From an uncultured Roseburia sp. (lineage in GTDB: Bacteria > Bacillota > Clostridia > Lachnospirales > Lachnospiraceae): a stretch of DNA of 36,243 bases. The stretch is taken from contig CAMUGE010000034.1 of the NCBI GenBank assembly GCA_947088345.1, positions 1 through 36,243 on the forward strand. Reading direction: 5' to 3'. This document shows, piece by piece, positions 1-8,418 of this stretch. Position numbers and translations under genes: made by a program. Each line of letters begins with the position of its first letter. The first letter of the stretch is position 1. A model generated the notes under the pieces. The model saw only the letters and a program-made list of their open reading frames with translations. It was not told where the DNA came from and did not search any database.

Positions 1-8
1 GCTGTTGT

Positions 9-30
9 CCCCCTGCATAGCAGGGGGTTT
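9..30 (+). terminator. Hairpin terminator for a gene left of the window
   Basis: Perfect 8-bp stem (CCCCCTGC 9-16, GCAGGGGG 20-27) with a 3-nt loop, followed by TTTATT. It suits a plus-strand gene lying left of the window. The T tract is short. Confidence 0.5.
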
Positions 31-45
31 ATTAAAGACTGTTAC

Positions 46-77
46 ACAAAAATACAGCTTTCTCGCGGAGAAAGCTG
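46..77 (-). terminator. Rho-independent terminator of the GDP-fucose/DUF operon
   Basis: Perfect 10-bp stem (CAGCTTTCTC 55-64, GAGAAAGCTG 68-77) with loop GCG. Read on the minus strand, it is followed by TATTTTTG. It lies 48 nt past the stop of the DUF2752 gene and ends the leftward operon. Confidence 0.7.
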
Positions 78-124
78 CACACAAATCAACCATTCAATTC
101 GGACAGAGAGCTTGCAGGAAGACC

Positions 125-505
125 CTATTGCAGGTTGCGAACTACGCCAAATACAAGAAGCGCTGCAATACTGCACATTAAAATTATCTGCTCGCCCTTT
201 CCAATCCAATACTTTCCGTTTTGGATATACTGCACTGTATGTTTTACAAGCAATGCTGCAAAAAGCGGCAGCTGCAGAAAAATGACCGGATTTGCTTCAT
301 ACGCCGTCTCAGGGTCAAACTCAAAAAGCGCGCGAAACATATGGGTCACACCGCAGCCTGGACACTGAAATCCGGTTATTGTACGAAAAATACAGGGGAT
401 TCCGATTCCGGTATACCGGTAAAAAAAATAATATGCCGTCCCCGCCGCCAATATGGCGGCGGTATAAACGGCCATACGCTTAAAACGCCGTCTTTTCATA
501 TCCAA
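125..505 (-). CDS. DUF2752 family membrane protein
   Basis: 126-residue membrane protein. An N-terminal transmembrane segment (about residues 12-30) is followed by the family's hallmark CPGCGVTHMFRAL motif (about 48-60), then two more hydrophobic segments (about 73-88 and 105-122). The basic start MDMKRRRFKR suggests the N terminus is cytoplasmic. The CxxC-like CPGCG motif with a nearby His could bind a metal or be redox-active, but the family's role is not established. The start lies 9 nt after the stop of the DUF4234 gene, with no strong Shine-Dalgarno site visible, so translation is probably coupled. It is the last gene before the terminator at 46-77. Confidence 0.8.
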   Translation of the reverse strand: MDMKRRRFKRMAVYTAAILAAGTAYYFFYRYTGIGIPCIFRTITGFQCPGCGVTHMFRALFEFDPETAYEANPVIFLQLPLFAALLVKHTVQYIQNGKYWIGKGEQIILMCSIAALLVFGVVRNLQ

Positions 506-514
506 AACAAGCTC

Positions 515-856
515 TTACGCGAGCTTATTCACTTCATCCTGCATCAAAGCCATGGCTACAATAGACAACCCAAATACAGTCAAAATCAAATATAACACCC
601 CTGTGCTGCTTGACGGGATTCCTCTGTTGCGCTTACAGAAATCAATCTTATCTCCCTGCTTATACGCCCAATAAATGCCGTAAATATTACATGTTACAAG
701 TGACAGTAAAAATGCCACGCCGCCCGATGTACCGTTTACGTCATTCGAAAGCTGATTGATATCGTTTGTAACGCAAATAAACCAGTAAATCCCATAGATT
801 CCGCATGTCACAATAGATAAAAGAATACATACGGCAATGTTTTTCTGCTCAATCAT
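515..856 (-). CDS. DUF4234 family small membrane protein
   Basis: 113-residue membrane protein with two related hydrophobic segments sharing the pattern L-S-(I/L)-V-T-C-(G/N)-I-Y-G-I-Y-W (about residues 12-30 and 48-66), typical of DUF4234, and a third hydrophobic segment near the C terminus. The internal similarity suggests duplication of one helix unit. The ATG at 856 has AAAGGAG about 9 nt upstream. It begins 16 nt after the manA stop and is followed 9 nt later by the DUF2752 gene, so both probably ride on the GDP-fucose operon transcript. Function is unknown; DUF4234 and DUF2752 genes often occur together, and nothing here ties them to sugar-nucleotide chemistry. Confidence 0.75.
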   Translation of the reverse strand: MIEQKNIAVCILLSIVTCGIYGIYWFICVTNDINQLSNDVNGTSGGVAFLLSLVTCNIYGIYWAYKQGDKIDFCKRNRGIPSSSTGVLYLILTVFGLSIVAMALMQDEVNKLA

Positions 857-872
857 CCTGTTCTTCTCCTTT

Positions 873-1880
873 TCAACAGCTTATATTCAGTATCTGCGCC
901 CTGCCGTGAAGTTTCAGCGGCACGGAATCCGCCGGCACAAAAATACAGTCTCCCTGAAAAAAATTCAAGGATATTGCTGTCTCTGAAAACAGAATACCAC
1001 ACCCGCTGACACAAAGCAATACATGAAACGAATTTTGGCCTGTACAAAAATCCGCCATACTGCGGCAGCGCTCGGTATGAAGCAGCAATCGCTCCACCTG
1101 AAAATATTTGCAGCGGCACAACAGCTCCGCCGCGCATCCATTCTGATATTTTAATACTCGCATCGGCTGGCGCGGGCTGTCGGTGCTTTTTAAGTCTGCA
1201 ACATCAAGCGCTTTCTCAATGTGAAGCTCCCTTGGCTTTCCGCTGCCGTCAACACGGTCATAATCATACAGTCGATAGGTAAGATTTGAGTTTTCCTGAA
1301 TCTCGGCAATCAACGCGCCCGCACCGATCGCATGTACTCTGCCCGCCTCGATGTAAAACACGTCCCCCTTTTTGATTAAAACCCGCTGCAAATAGCGCTC
1401 AACATCCCCCTTAACAAGGCTCTCCCGAAGCGTCTCTTTTGTTAAATCCTGTTTAAATCCATAGGTCAGACGCGTATTCGCTTCGGCGTCCAGCACATAC
1501 CACATTTCTGTCTTGCCAAGAGATCCATTCTCATGCTCCATTGCGTAGCAGTCATCCGGATGCACCTGCACTGACAGATCGCTCTTTGCGTCGATCAATT
1601 TTATCAAAATCGGAAGCTCGCCCTTTGATCTTGGATGGGTTCCAAGGTATTCCGGATGTTCTTTGATCACCTCTGTTAACGTACGCCCTTTGTGCTCCCC
1701 TCCTGCAACGACGCTTGGCCCGTCCGGATGTGTCGAACACTCCCATGTCTCTGCAAGCGGCATAAGGTCGATTTGTTTTCCAAAATCATCGTTGAGACGC
1801 GTCCCGCCCCAGATATAATCTTTTCCGGCAGGCGACAAAAGAAACGGCTTATTCTTCGAGGCAAAATTTCTGTTTGTCAT
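873..1880 (-). CDS. manA: Mannose-6-phosphate isomerase, class I (cupin)
   Basis: 335 residues; interconverts fructose-6-phosphate and mannose-6-phosphate, feeding GDP-mannose synthesis in the cytoplasm. Type I PMI features: YIWGG near the N terminus, the zinc-binding VQVHPDD segment, KTEMWYVL containing the metal-ligand Glu, and GRVHAIGAG with the second His. The C-terminal third is a divergent cupin. The ATG at 1880 is preferred over an in-frame ATG at 1913, because a G-rich Shine-Dalgarno site (GGGGGAGGAG) lies between them and serves only the later one. The start overlaps the end of manC by 32 nt, so the two are translationally linked. Length fits the short Firmicutes ManA form (about 310-320 residues). 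Confidence 0.93.
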   Translation of the reverse strand: MTNRNFASKNKPFLLSPAGKDYIWGGTRLNDDFGKQIDLMPLAETWECSTHPDGPSVVAGGEHKGRTLTEVIKEHPEYLGTHPRSKGELPILIKLIDAKSDLSVQVHPDDCYAMEHENGSLGKTEMWYVLDAEANTRLTYGFKQDLTKETLRESLVKGDVERYLQRVLIKKGDVFYIEAGRVHAIGAGALIAEIQENSNLTYRLYDYDRVDGSGKPRELHIEKALDVADLKSTDSPRQPMRVLKYQNGCAAELLCRCKYFQVERLLLHTERCRSMADFCTGQNSFHVLLCVSGCGILFSETAISLNFFQGDCIFVPADSVPLKLHGRAQILNISC

Positions 1881-3165
1881 GAACGCTGATCTCCTCCCCC
1901 AACTGCACTTCAATGACTTTTAACTCCGTTTCCGCAATAATTGTGTGACGGCATCCCGCCTGCATTGTCACAACATCCCCCGCCGCTACCGGCTGTTCCA
2001 TGCCGTCAACAATCGTTTTTCCTGTGCCGGATATAATTGTCCAGACCTCGTCTCTGTGCAGGTGGCTGTGATAATTCATCCGATGGCCCGCATTTAAAGT
2101 AACCCTGATCGTCATACTCTTCTCTTCTACATCCAGTACGCGAAAACTGCCCCAGGACTTTTCGGCGAACATAATCTGCTGGTTGATTTGTTCCACAAAC
2201 GGTTTGATGTAGCTGGACTGATCTTTATTGGAAACAAGAATCCCCTCCGGACTAGCAGATACAACCGTATCTTTTAACCCCATACAAAGAACCGGAACAT
2301 TCAGCTCATTGATCACATGCACATTATCACATTCGTTATTTAAAATGGCCTCCCCGATGCTGGTTTCTTCCATCGCCTCGGTCAGCGTAATCCATGTACC
2401 GATATCTTTCCATTCCCCGCCGTAGCGCATCACCTGTATTTTATCCTCTTTTTCCGCAACGGCATAGTCAAAGCTTATTTTCTCAAGCGACGCATATTTG
2501 TCAAACAGGTCATAGTAATCGTCAAACGCTATCAGCTCATGCGCTTTATTTAAAACATATTTTAACCGATAGGCAAACACGCCTCCATTCCAGAGAGCAC
2601 CCCGGCCGATATATTCCTGCGCGGTCTTAGCGTCCGGCTTCTCCTTAAAAGATTCCACCATGCTGATATTTTCTTTGCCCTGGGGGATAATATAACCGTA
2701 CTTTTCGCTCGGATACGTCGGCTCAATCCCCATCAGCACAAGATTTGCATCCCCCTGTCTGGCAAGATCTCCCAGCTGTTTTAAAGCTTCAAAGTAAGCG
2801 TCCTCCACATACGGATCTACCGGACAGACCACGACCGCCTCATCCAATGACACGCCCTTTACATCATGCAGATACGCCGTCGCAAGCGCAATCGCCGGAA
2901 ACGTATCTCTCCTGCACGGCTCCACGGAAATGCCGACATCGGCTCCAAGCTGATTGTGTATTGCCGAAACCTGTGATTTTGAGGTTGCGATAGTCACTGT
3001 CGCGTCGCTGTCAATTTTTTTTATCTGCCGATAGACGCGCTGTACCATGGACTCGTATTCATTTTCGCCTGTCTTAAAAATTTTAATAAACTGCTTGGAA
3101 CGTATATCATTTGATAGCGGCCAGAGTCTTTTGCCTGAACCGCCTGAAAGCAGCACTATATTCAA
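1849..3165 (-). CDS. manC: Mannose-1-phosphate guanylyltransferase with C-terminal cupin
   Basis: 438 residues; makes GDP-mannose from mannose-1-phosphate and GTP. The nucleotidyltransferase signature GGSGKRLWPLS stands at the N terminus, FKEKP (sugar-phosphate binding) near residue 175, and GALWNGGVF after it. From about residue 325 a type II mannose-6-P isomerase-like cupin follows (SWGSFRVLDV, then GHRMNYHSHLHRDEVWT). I chose a TTG start at 3165 because AAGGGG lies 6 nt upstream and the product then begins MNIVLLSGG as in homologues; an ATG at 3192 would add nine residues. The cupin may overlap in activity with the separate ManA encoded next. A phosphomannomutase is not in the window. Confidence 0.92.
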   Translation of the reverse strand: MNIVLLSGGSGKRLWPLSNDIRSKQFIKIFKTGENEYESMVQRVYRQIKKIDSDATVTIATSKSQVSAIHNQLGADVGISVEPCRRDTFPAIALATAYLHDVKGVSLDEAVVVCPVDPYVEDAYFEALKQLGDLARQGDANLVLMGIEPTYPSEKYGYIIPQGKENISMVESFKEKPDAKTAQEYIGRGALWNGGVFAYRLKYVLNKAHELIAFDDYYDLFDKYASLEKISFDYAVAEKEDKIQVMRYGGEWKDIGTWITLTEAMEETSIGEAILNNECDNVHVINELNVPVLCMGLKDTVVSASPEGILVSNKDQSSYIKPFVEQINQQIMFAEKSWGSFRVLDVEEKSMTIRVTLNAGHRMNYHSHLHRDEVWTIISGTGKTIVDGMEQPVAAGDVVTMQAGCRHTIIAETELKVIEVQLGEEISVHDKQKFCLEE

Positions 3166-3221
3166 TGTGATCCCCTTACCTTTCTGATACATGCAATATT
3201 TATCAAATTTATCTTTCCTTG

Positions 3222-4163
3222 TTATCGTTCTGTTCTCATGGGATTATTTAAAAAATCTTCATAGGCAAGCGAAATGCCGTCCCTCAATTCTGTTTTATAC
3301 TCCCATCCCAGCGCTTTTGCCTTAGACACATCTAAAAGCTTCCTCGGCGTACCGTTTGGTTTCGACGTATCCCAACAGATTTCGCCGGTATATCCGATAA
3401 TCTCCGCCGTAAGCTCCGCCAGCTCCTTTATGGTCAGCTCTTTTCCTGTTCCCGCGTTTACTGTCTCGTCCCCGCTGTAGTGATTCATCAAAAATACGCA
3501 TAAATTTGCCATATCATCGACATACAAAAATTCGCGCAGCGGGCTGCCGTCCCCCCAGCAGGTCACATATGGCAGATTCTGCACCTTCGCCTCATGAAAA
3601 CGACGGATCAGCGCCGGAAGCACATGGCTGTGATCCGGGTGATAATTGTCGTTTGGCCCATATAGATTGGTCGGCATCACCGAAATATAATCTGTACCAT
3701 ACTGTTTATTTAAATATTCGCAATATTTTAAACCGGAGATCTTGGCCAGCGCATACGCCTCGTTCGTTTTTTCCAGTTCGCTTGTAAGAAGGCAGCTCTC
3801 TTTCATCGGCTGCGGCGCCATGCGCGGATAAATACAGGAAGATCCCAAAAACTGCAGTTTTTTGCATCCGTTCTCCCAGGCCGAATGAATTACATTCATT
3901 TCAAGCGTCATATTGTCATACATAAAATCGGCGAGTGCACTTTCATTCGCCACAATTCCGCCTACTTTTGCCGCGCACAAAAATACATATTCCGGTTTTT
4001 CCTCCGCAAAAAACCGTTCTACTTCCTCCTGTCGGCACAGATTTAACTCTCTGTGCGTGCGCGTAATAATATTGTGATAACCCTGACGTTCCAATTCTCT
4101 GATAATTGCAGATCCTACCATGCCGCGGTGCCCCGCTACATATATTTTAGAATTTTTTTCCAT
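3222..4163 (-). CDS. fcl: GDP-L-fucose synthase
   Basis: 313 residues, the normal length for WcaG/Fcl. It converts GDP-4-keto-6-deoxymannose to GDP-L-fucose through epimerisation and NADPH reduction. Visible: a short-chain dehydrogenase Rossmann start (VAGHRGMVGSA, residues 9-19), the LGSSCIYP segment, and the Y-x3-K catalytic pair in YALAK. It lies between gmd (35 nt gap) and manC (56 nt gap) on the same strand, so the pathway order gmd, fcl, manC, manA is in one transcription unit. A site AAAGGA lies upstream of the ATG at a rather long spacing of about 14 nt. Confidence 0.95.
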   Translation of the reverse strand: MEKNSKIYVAGHRGMVGSAIIRELERQGYHNIITRTHRELNLCRQEEVERFFAEEKPEYVFLCAAKVGGIVANESALADFMYDNMTLEMNVIHSAWENGCKKLQFLGSSCIYPRMAPQPMKESCLLTSELEKTNEAYALAKISGLKYCEYLNKQYGTDYISVMPTNLYGPNDNYHPDHSHVLPALIRRFHEAKVQNLPYVTCWGDGSPLREFLYVDDMANLCVFLMNHYSGDETVNAGTGKELTIKELAELTAEIIGYTGEICWDTSKPNGTPRKLLDVSKAKALGWEYKTELRDGISLAYEDFLNNPMRTER

Positions 4164-4198
4164 GAGCGCTTACTTATCCTTTCTGATACTGCTCTGTA

Positions 4199-5251
4199 TT
4201 ATGATAAAGCAGCTTTTATTTTCGCTTCGTTTTTGGCAATTGCACGGTCATGCTCCGCCATAATGCATACCAGTTCCTCATAGCTTGTCTTTTGCGGATT
4301 CCAGCCAAGCACCGTCTTTGCCTTTGTCGGATCGCCCCAGAGGTTGTCGACATCAGTCGGCCGGAAGAACTCCGGATTTACACAGACAAGCATTTTACCT
4401 GTCTTGCAGTCATAACCTTTTTCGTCGATGCCTGTGCCTTCCCAGCGCAGTTCTATCCCGTTTGCCCGAAATGCCTTATCCGTAAAATCTCTGACCGTAT
4501 GCTGCTGTCCGGTTGCAATCACAAAGTCCTCCGGTTTATCATGCTGCAAAATCAGCCACATACATTCCACATAATCTTTTGCATAACCCCAGTCGCGCAG
4601 AGATTCCATATTTCCAAGCTCCAGATGATCCTGTAAACCTTCTGCAATTCTGCCTGCCGCAAGCGTGATCTTCCTTGTGACAAAGTTCTCCCCGCGCCGC
4701 TCTGACTCATGGTTAAATAAAATACCGTTTACCGCAAACATACCGTATGCATCTCGGTACTCCTTTGTAATCCAAAAACCGTATTGTTTTGCAACGGCAT
4801 ACGGGCTGTACGGATGAAACGGCGTCGTCTCTTTCTGCGGCACTTCTTCGACTTTTCCAAACAGCTCTGAAGTGGAAGCCTGGTAAAATCTTGTCTTTTT
4901 CGTAAGTCCGAGCATATGGATCGCTTCTAAAATACGCAGCACCCCAATCGCATCCACGTCACCGGAATACTCCGGTACATCAAACGAGATCTGCACATGA
5001 GACTGCGCTGCAAGATTGTAGATTTCATCCGGCTGAATAAGAGAGATAATTCGAATCAGCGAGGAGGAATCCGAGAGATCTCCCTCATGCAGCGTAATGG
5101 ATTTTTCGGCAATTAAATGATCTATTCTTGCCGTATTTGAAATAGATGCACGACGTATAATTCCGTGTACCTCATAACCCTTTTCCAGCAAAAACTCCGC
5201 CAGATAAGAACCGTCCTGTCCTGTGATGCCTGTAATTAATGCCTTTTTCAT
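4199..5251 (-). CDS. gmd: GDP-mannose 4,6-dehydratase
   Basis: 350 residues, family-typical. It converts GDP-mannose to GDP-4-keto-6-deoxymannose, the committed step to GDP-L-fucose. The N terminus has the NADP-binding [14 protein letters not shown] signature and IIRRAS. The catalytic Y-x3-K lies in [10 protein letters not shown], followed by [16 protein letters not shown], which is diagnostic for GMD. It is the first gene of the leftward operon; a candidate promoter lies 73-101 nt upstream of its start and an AraC-family gene is divergent. GDP-fucose would be used for fucosylated capsule or glycoproteins; no fucosyltransferase is in the window. Confidence 0.96.
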   Translation of the reverse strand: MKKALITGITGQDGSYLAEFLLEKGYEVHGIIRRASISNTARIDHLIAEKSITLHEGDLSDSSSLIRIISLIQPDEIYNLAAQSHVQISFDVPEYSGDVDAIGVLRILEAIHMLGLTKKTRFYQASTSELFGKVEEVPQKETTPFHPYSPYAVAKQYGFWITKEYRDAYGMFAVNGILFNHESERRGENFVTRKITLAAGRIAEGLQDHLELGNMESLRDWGYAKDYVECMWLILQHDKPEDFVIATGQQHTVRDFTDKAFRANGIELRWEGTGIDEKGYDCKTGKMLVCVNPEFFRPTDVDNLWGDPTKAKTVLGWNPQKTSYEELVCIMAEHDRAIAKNEAKIKAALS

Positions 5252-5323
5252 TTTTTACCATCCCTTTCTTGTTTGTCTGTTCAAGATACTACTCTTATTT
5301 TATCCTGTATTATTTTGTAATAA

Positions 5324-5352
5324 AGTGTATTAATTGGAAAATAATAGCACAA
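5324..5352 (-). promoter_or_regulatory. Candidate sigma-A promoter for gmd
   Basis: On the minus strand TTGTGC (5347-5352) and TACACT (5324-5329) are separated by 17 nt. The stretch 5252-5407 between gmd and the araC-type gene is AT-rich and must hold both divergent promoters. A TTGACT at 5355-5360 on the plus strand could be the -35 of the regulator gene, but I see no well-spaced -10 for it. Confidence 0.3.
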
Positions 5353-5407
5353 AATTGACTTTTTATGTTAGAATAAAATTCCAAATATGAGCAAAAGGAG
5401 TATTATC

Positions 5408-6268
5408 ATGGAAGCTTCACTGTTTCACGGAAATCTTGTAAAATCGGACCGCATTCTGTATACACCGTCTGTCTTTGCCCGCACAAATCTGATTCATCTG
5501 CAGGAAATCGGAAGCCTTGCCGCACAAAAACCTCACACCAGCAAACGGGAACACCTGTGTTCTTACCTTTGTTTTATTGTCTGTAAAGGTTCCGGTATTC
5601 TCGAATATGAAAATACTTCCCACAAACTGACCGCCGGCGACTGCGTATTTCTTGACTGTCAAAAACCCTACTCTCACCGCACGTCCGAACATTTATGGAA
5701 TTTAAAATGGGTTCACTTTTATGGTTCTAATATGAGCGGAATTTATCAGAAATATACGGAACGCGGCGGCACACCCTGTTTTCACGCAAAAAATTTTGCA
5801 GCTTTTGACAAAAATCTCTCGCAGATCTATGAGGCAGCCTCCTCCGACGCCTACATACGCGATATGAAAATCTGTGAAAAACTGACGGAACTTTTGACGC
5901 TTCTGATGGAAGAGAGTTGGAATCCAAAATTTCACGCACACAGTTCCCCCGGTAAACGCAGCCTTTCCGCAGTCAAAGAATATCTTGACCTTCACTACGC
6001 CGAAAAGATTTCACTGGATGACCTGTCCGAACTTTTTTATCTTAATAAATTTTATCTGGCAAGAATTTTTAAAGATCAGTTTGGTATGCCTATCCACAGC
6101 TATCTGCTGTCCGTTCGTATCACACATGCCAAACAGCTGCTCCGTTTCTCCGACCTATCCATGGAAGAAATCAGCCACGAATGCGGTATGAACGACGCAA
6201 ATTACTTTTCGAGGGCATTTAAAAAAATTGAACGCATGACGCCGGGAGAATACCGGCGTTCCTGGTAA
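5408..6268 (+). CDS. AraC-family transcriptional regulator
   Basis: 286 residues. The N-terminal half is a cupin-like ligand-binding domain (GSGILEYENTSHKLTAGDCV, then H-R-T-S and WNLKWVHFYG). The C-terminal 100 residues carry two helix-turn-helix units: SLDDLSELFYLNKFYLARIF and MEEISHECGMNDANYFSRAF, with the final TPGEYRR typical of the family. I chose the ATG at 5408 because AAAAGGAG lies 7 nt upstream; an ATG at 5387 would place that site inside the gene. It is divergent from gmd and 90 nt upstream of azlC, so the target may be the fucose operon, the transporter, or neither. The ligand is unknown; a sugar is typical for this architecture. Confidence 0.88.
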   Translation: MEASLFHGNLVKSDRILYTPSVFARTNLIHLQEIGSLAAQKPHTSKREHLCSYLCFIVCKGSGILEYENTSHKLTAGDCVFLDCQKPYSHRTSEHLWNLKWVHFYGSNMSGIYQKYTERGGTPCFHAKNFAAFDKNLSQIYEAASSDAYIRDMKICEKLTELLTLLMEESWNPKFHAHSSPGKRSLSAVKEYLDLHYAEKISLDDLSELFYLNKFYLARIFKDQFGMPIHSYLLSVRITHAKQLLRFSDLSMEEISHECGMNDANYFSRAFKKIERMTPGEYRRSW

Positions 6269-6358
6269 AGAGCGACACATTTTATACTGGACGAATCAAA
6301 AAATTTGTTGTATAGTTGGAAAATGTGGAAAAACAGAAGAAAGGCATGATGATTCGAT

Positions 6359-7078
6359 ATGGTGTCAGAAAATAAATCCTGGTTTTATAGAGGGATGCAG
6401 CACGGTATTCCCATAGCGCTCGGCTACCTGGCGGTGTCGTTTACTCTCGGTATCGCCGCAAAAAATGCCGGATTCACCCCGTTTGCCGCAATGCTGGCCA
6501 GTTTTACAAACAACGCGTCCGCAGGGGAATTTGCAGGCTTTACACTGATCGCGTCCGGGGCTTCCTTTTTTCAGGTCGCCGTGATGGAGCTGATCACAAA
6601 TGCCCGCTACCTGCTGATGTCCTGCGCACTCAGTCAGAAGCTTTCGCCGGACACACCGTTAATCCATCGCTTTTTGATCAGTTATGATGTAACCGACGAA
6701 ATCTTTGGCATATCCGTTTTAGTCCCCGGCAAGTTAAATCCCTGGTATGTCTACGGCGCAATGGCCGTCGCCATTCCGGGCTGGTCAATCGGCACATTTT
6801 TTGGCACAATGATGGGCAGCCTGCTGCCCGCCTCGGTCGTGCGGGCGTTAAGTGTCGGACTTTACGGCATGTTTCTCGCAATCATTATTCCGCCCGCAAA
6901 AAAAAGCCGCATTCTGGCAGGCGTTGTGCTGCTTTCGATGGGCCTTAGCTATCTTTTTACAAAACTGCCGTATGTGTCCTCACTGTCAACCGGAACGCGC
7001 ACCATTGTGCTGACCGTACTGATCGCCGGAGGCGCCGCAGTGTTATTTCCGAGGGAGGAACCAGACGATGAATCTTAA
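6359..7078 (+). CDS. azlC: AzlC-family branched-chain amino acid exporter, large subunit
   Basis: 239-residue polytopic membrane protein. With AzlD it forms an exporter for branched-chain amino acids and their analogues. Family marks: GIPIALGYLAVSFTLGI near the N terminus, a conserved FTNNASAGEFAG stretch, ELITNARYLLMS, and YDVTDEIFG. The ATG at 6359 has AGAAAGG about 14 nt upstream, a long spacing; a GTG follows immediately at 6362. The next gene, azlD, starts 11 nt before this stop, the usual overlap for the pair. The preceding AraC-family gene could be a regulator of this operon. Confidence 0.9.
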   Translation: MVSENKSWFYRGMQHGIPIALGYLAVSFTLGIAAKNAGFTPFAAMLASFTNNASAGEFAGFTLIASGASFFQVAVMELITNARYLLMSCALSQKLSPDTPLIHRFLISYDVTDEIFGISVLVPGKLNPWYVYGAMAVAIPGWSIGTFFGTMMGSLLPASVVRALSVGLYGMFLAIIIPPAKKSRILAGVVLLSMGLSYLFTKLPYVSSLSTGTRTIVLTVLIAGGAAVLFPREEPDDES

Positions 7079-7382
7079 AATATATCTTTATATACTGGTA
7101 ATGGCAGGCGTCACCTATCTGATCCGTATGCTTCCGCTGACTTTCATTCGAAAAGAGATTAAAAATAAAACGATACGTTCATTTTTATATTATGTACCCT
7201 ATGTAACTCTCTCTGTCATGACATTCCCCGCCATACTGTCCGAGACAGGCAGTATCTGGTCGGCATGGGCGGCTCTGCTCACAGGAATTGCACTGGCCTG
7301 GCGCGGGAAAAGCCTGCTTATCGTATCCGCCTCTGCCTGTCTTGTCGTCTTCCTGTCGGAATTGCTTTTACTCAGACTCTAA
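7068..7382 (+). CDS. azlD: AzlD-family branched-chain amino acid exporter, small subunit
   Basis: 104-residue membrane protein, normal for AzlD. It begins inside the 3' end of azlC, with GAGGGAGGAA upstream in the azlC coding sequence. Family features: an N-terminal helix with V-T-Y-L-I-R-M-L-P and TFIRKEIKN, then YYVPYVTLSVMTFPAIL, then two further helices. Three to four transmembrane segments are expected. It works only as the partner of AzlC. A bulged hairpin terminator follows the stop. Confidence 0.9.
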   Translation: MNLKIYLYILVMAGVTYLIRMLPLTFIRKEIKNKTIRSFLYYVPYVTLSVMTFPAILSETGSIWSAWAALLTGIALAWRGKSLLIVSASACLVVFLSELLLLRL

Positions 7383-7383
7383 A

Positions 7384-7433
7384 ACAAATGAAAGACGGGC
7401 AAAATACTGATTTTGCCGTCTATATTTGTTTTC
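7384..7433. terminator. Bidirectional terminator between azlD and thrH
   Basis: Long imperfect hairpin: outer ACAAAT (7384-7389) / ATTTGT (7424-7429) and inner AGACGGGCAAAAT (7393-7405) / ATTTTGCCGTCT (7410-7421), with one bulged G and loop ACTG. It is followed by TTTT on the plus strand and has a T-rich flank on the minus strand. The two genes converge here, so it can serve both. Confidence 0.7.
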
Positions 7434-7444
7434 GCAGACAATCT

Positions 7445-8053
7445 TTACATATCTGCCAGCGCTTTTTTGATCGCCAGGAGCAGCTCCTCATATGTCTCAT
7501 AGGCAGGAAGCTGTGGATATTCTGCTTTGATCTGTTCTGTGCTTTTAAATAAAAACCCCGCTTTGCTCTCTAAGATCATTCCAAGATCATTGAAACTGTC
7601 GCCGCTTGCAATGGTATCAAACCCGATAGACTGCAGAGCTCTGACTGTCGCATATTTTGACTTTTCCACACGCATGCGATACCCTGTGATCTCCCCGTTC
7701 TCCGCCGCCTCCAGAGAATTGCAGAAAATTGTCGGCCATCCCAGCTTTTTCATTAACGGCTTTGCAAACTGCTCAAACGTATCACTGATTATAATCACCT
7801 GCGTGACGGAGCGAAGTTCGTCAAGAAACTCCTTTGCGCCCGGCATTGGGTCAATCGCCGCAATCGTCTCCTGTATTTCCTTTAATCCAAGCCCGTGTTC
7901 CTTTAAAATGCCAATCCTCCAGTTCATCAGCTTATCATAATCCGGCTCGTCTCTCGTCGTTCTCTTTAATTCCGGGATACCGCTGGCCTTGGCAAAAGCA
8001 ACCCAAATCTCAGGCACCAGCACGCCCTCTAAATCCAAACACACAATATTCAT
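7445..8053 (-). CDS. thrH: ThrH-like phosphoserine phosphatase / homoserine phosphotransferase
   Basis: 202 residues; a HAD-superfamily enzyme closely following the Pseudomonas ThrH pattern, which dephosphorylates phosphoserine and can pass the phosphate to homoserine. Motif I is LDLEGVLVPE: in ThrH the second Asp of DxD is replaced by Glu, and this is seen here. VPEIW, TTRDEPDYD and LMNWRI are also ThrH-like. Motif II is IIISDTF, and motif IV is ASGDSFNDLGM. The ATG at 8053 is chosen because GGAGGT lies 7 nt upstream; an in-frame ATG at 8080 has no such site. It stands alone between a convergent azlD and a structured intergenic element. It could support serine or threonine synthesis. Confidence 0.9.
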   Translation of the reverse strand: MNIVCLDLEGVLVPEIWVAFAKASGIPELKRTTRDEPDYDKLMNWRIGILKEHGLGLKEIQETIAAIDPMPGAKEFLDELRSVTQVIIISDTFEQFAKPLMKKLGWPTIFCNSLEAAENGEITGYRMRVEKSKYATVRALQSIGFDTIASGDSFNDLGMILESKAGFLFKSTEQIKAEYPQLPAYETYEELLLAIKKALADM

Positions 8054-8170
8054 CTGTAATACCTCCGTTTCTTCCGTCAAATTCCGACACTTCTTTTGAG
8101 TTTCCCCATATTTTATAAGAAACGATATTTTAGTTTCGAAAGATCTTGCTTTAGGACTAAAAATTTGTTA

Positions 8171-8295
8171 CTGTTCACTCCGTCCCGGTAACAGGTAAAA
8201 ATCCATGCAAAATTTGCTTCGCAAATGGATTTTTACTTGCAAAATATACGTTCTCGTACGGACTTGGCAGTAAATGCTAAGTCCTGTGTGAACAG
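8171..8295. repeat. Structured intergenic element with terminal inverted repeats
   Basis: About 125 bp bounded by perfect 8-bp inverted repeats (CTGTTCAC 8171-8178, GTGAACAG 8288-8295). Inside are a hairpin with arms around AAAATCCA and TGGATTTT (8199-8234) and a 10-bp stem with one G-T pair (GGACTTGGCA 8260-8269, TGCTAAGTCC 8275-8284). A small TACG/CGTA hairpin sits between them. It has no evident coding potential and fills most of the 365-nt gap between thrH and the next gene. It resembles a small non-autonomous repeat; only one copy is visible here. Confidence 0.55.
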
Positions 8296-8338
8296 CAATA
8301 AAAATTTACAAAACAGGGATACCCAAAACACTTCTATC

Positions 8339-8369
8339 TTGACAAAATTTTATTTTTACAGTATATAAT
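8339..8369 (+). promoter_or_regulatory. Strong sigma-A promoter for the secreted repeat protein
   Basis: TTGACA (8339-8344) is followed after 17 nt by TATATA (8362-8367), overlapping TATAAT (8364-8369, 19 nt spacing). The transcript would start about 35 nt before the GGAGG site of the gene at 8419. Confidence 0.65.
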
Positions 8370-8418
8370 ATATAATAGAAATAATAAAATGTAAAGAAAA
8401 TTTAAAGGAGGTTTGTTT

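Noticed and set aside
7445-8053. Generic SerB phosphoserine phosphatase
   Set aside because: SerB has DxDxT at motif I; here the sequence reads DLEGVLVPE as in ThrH, so the more precise assignment was used.
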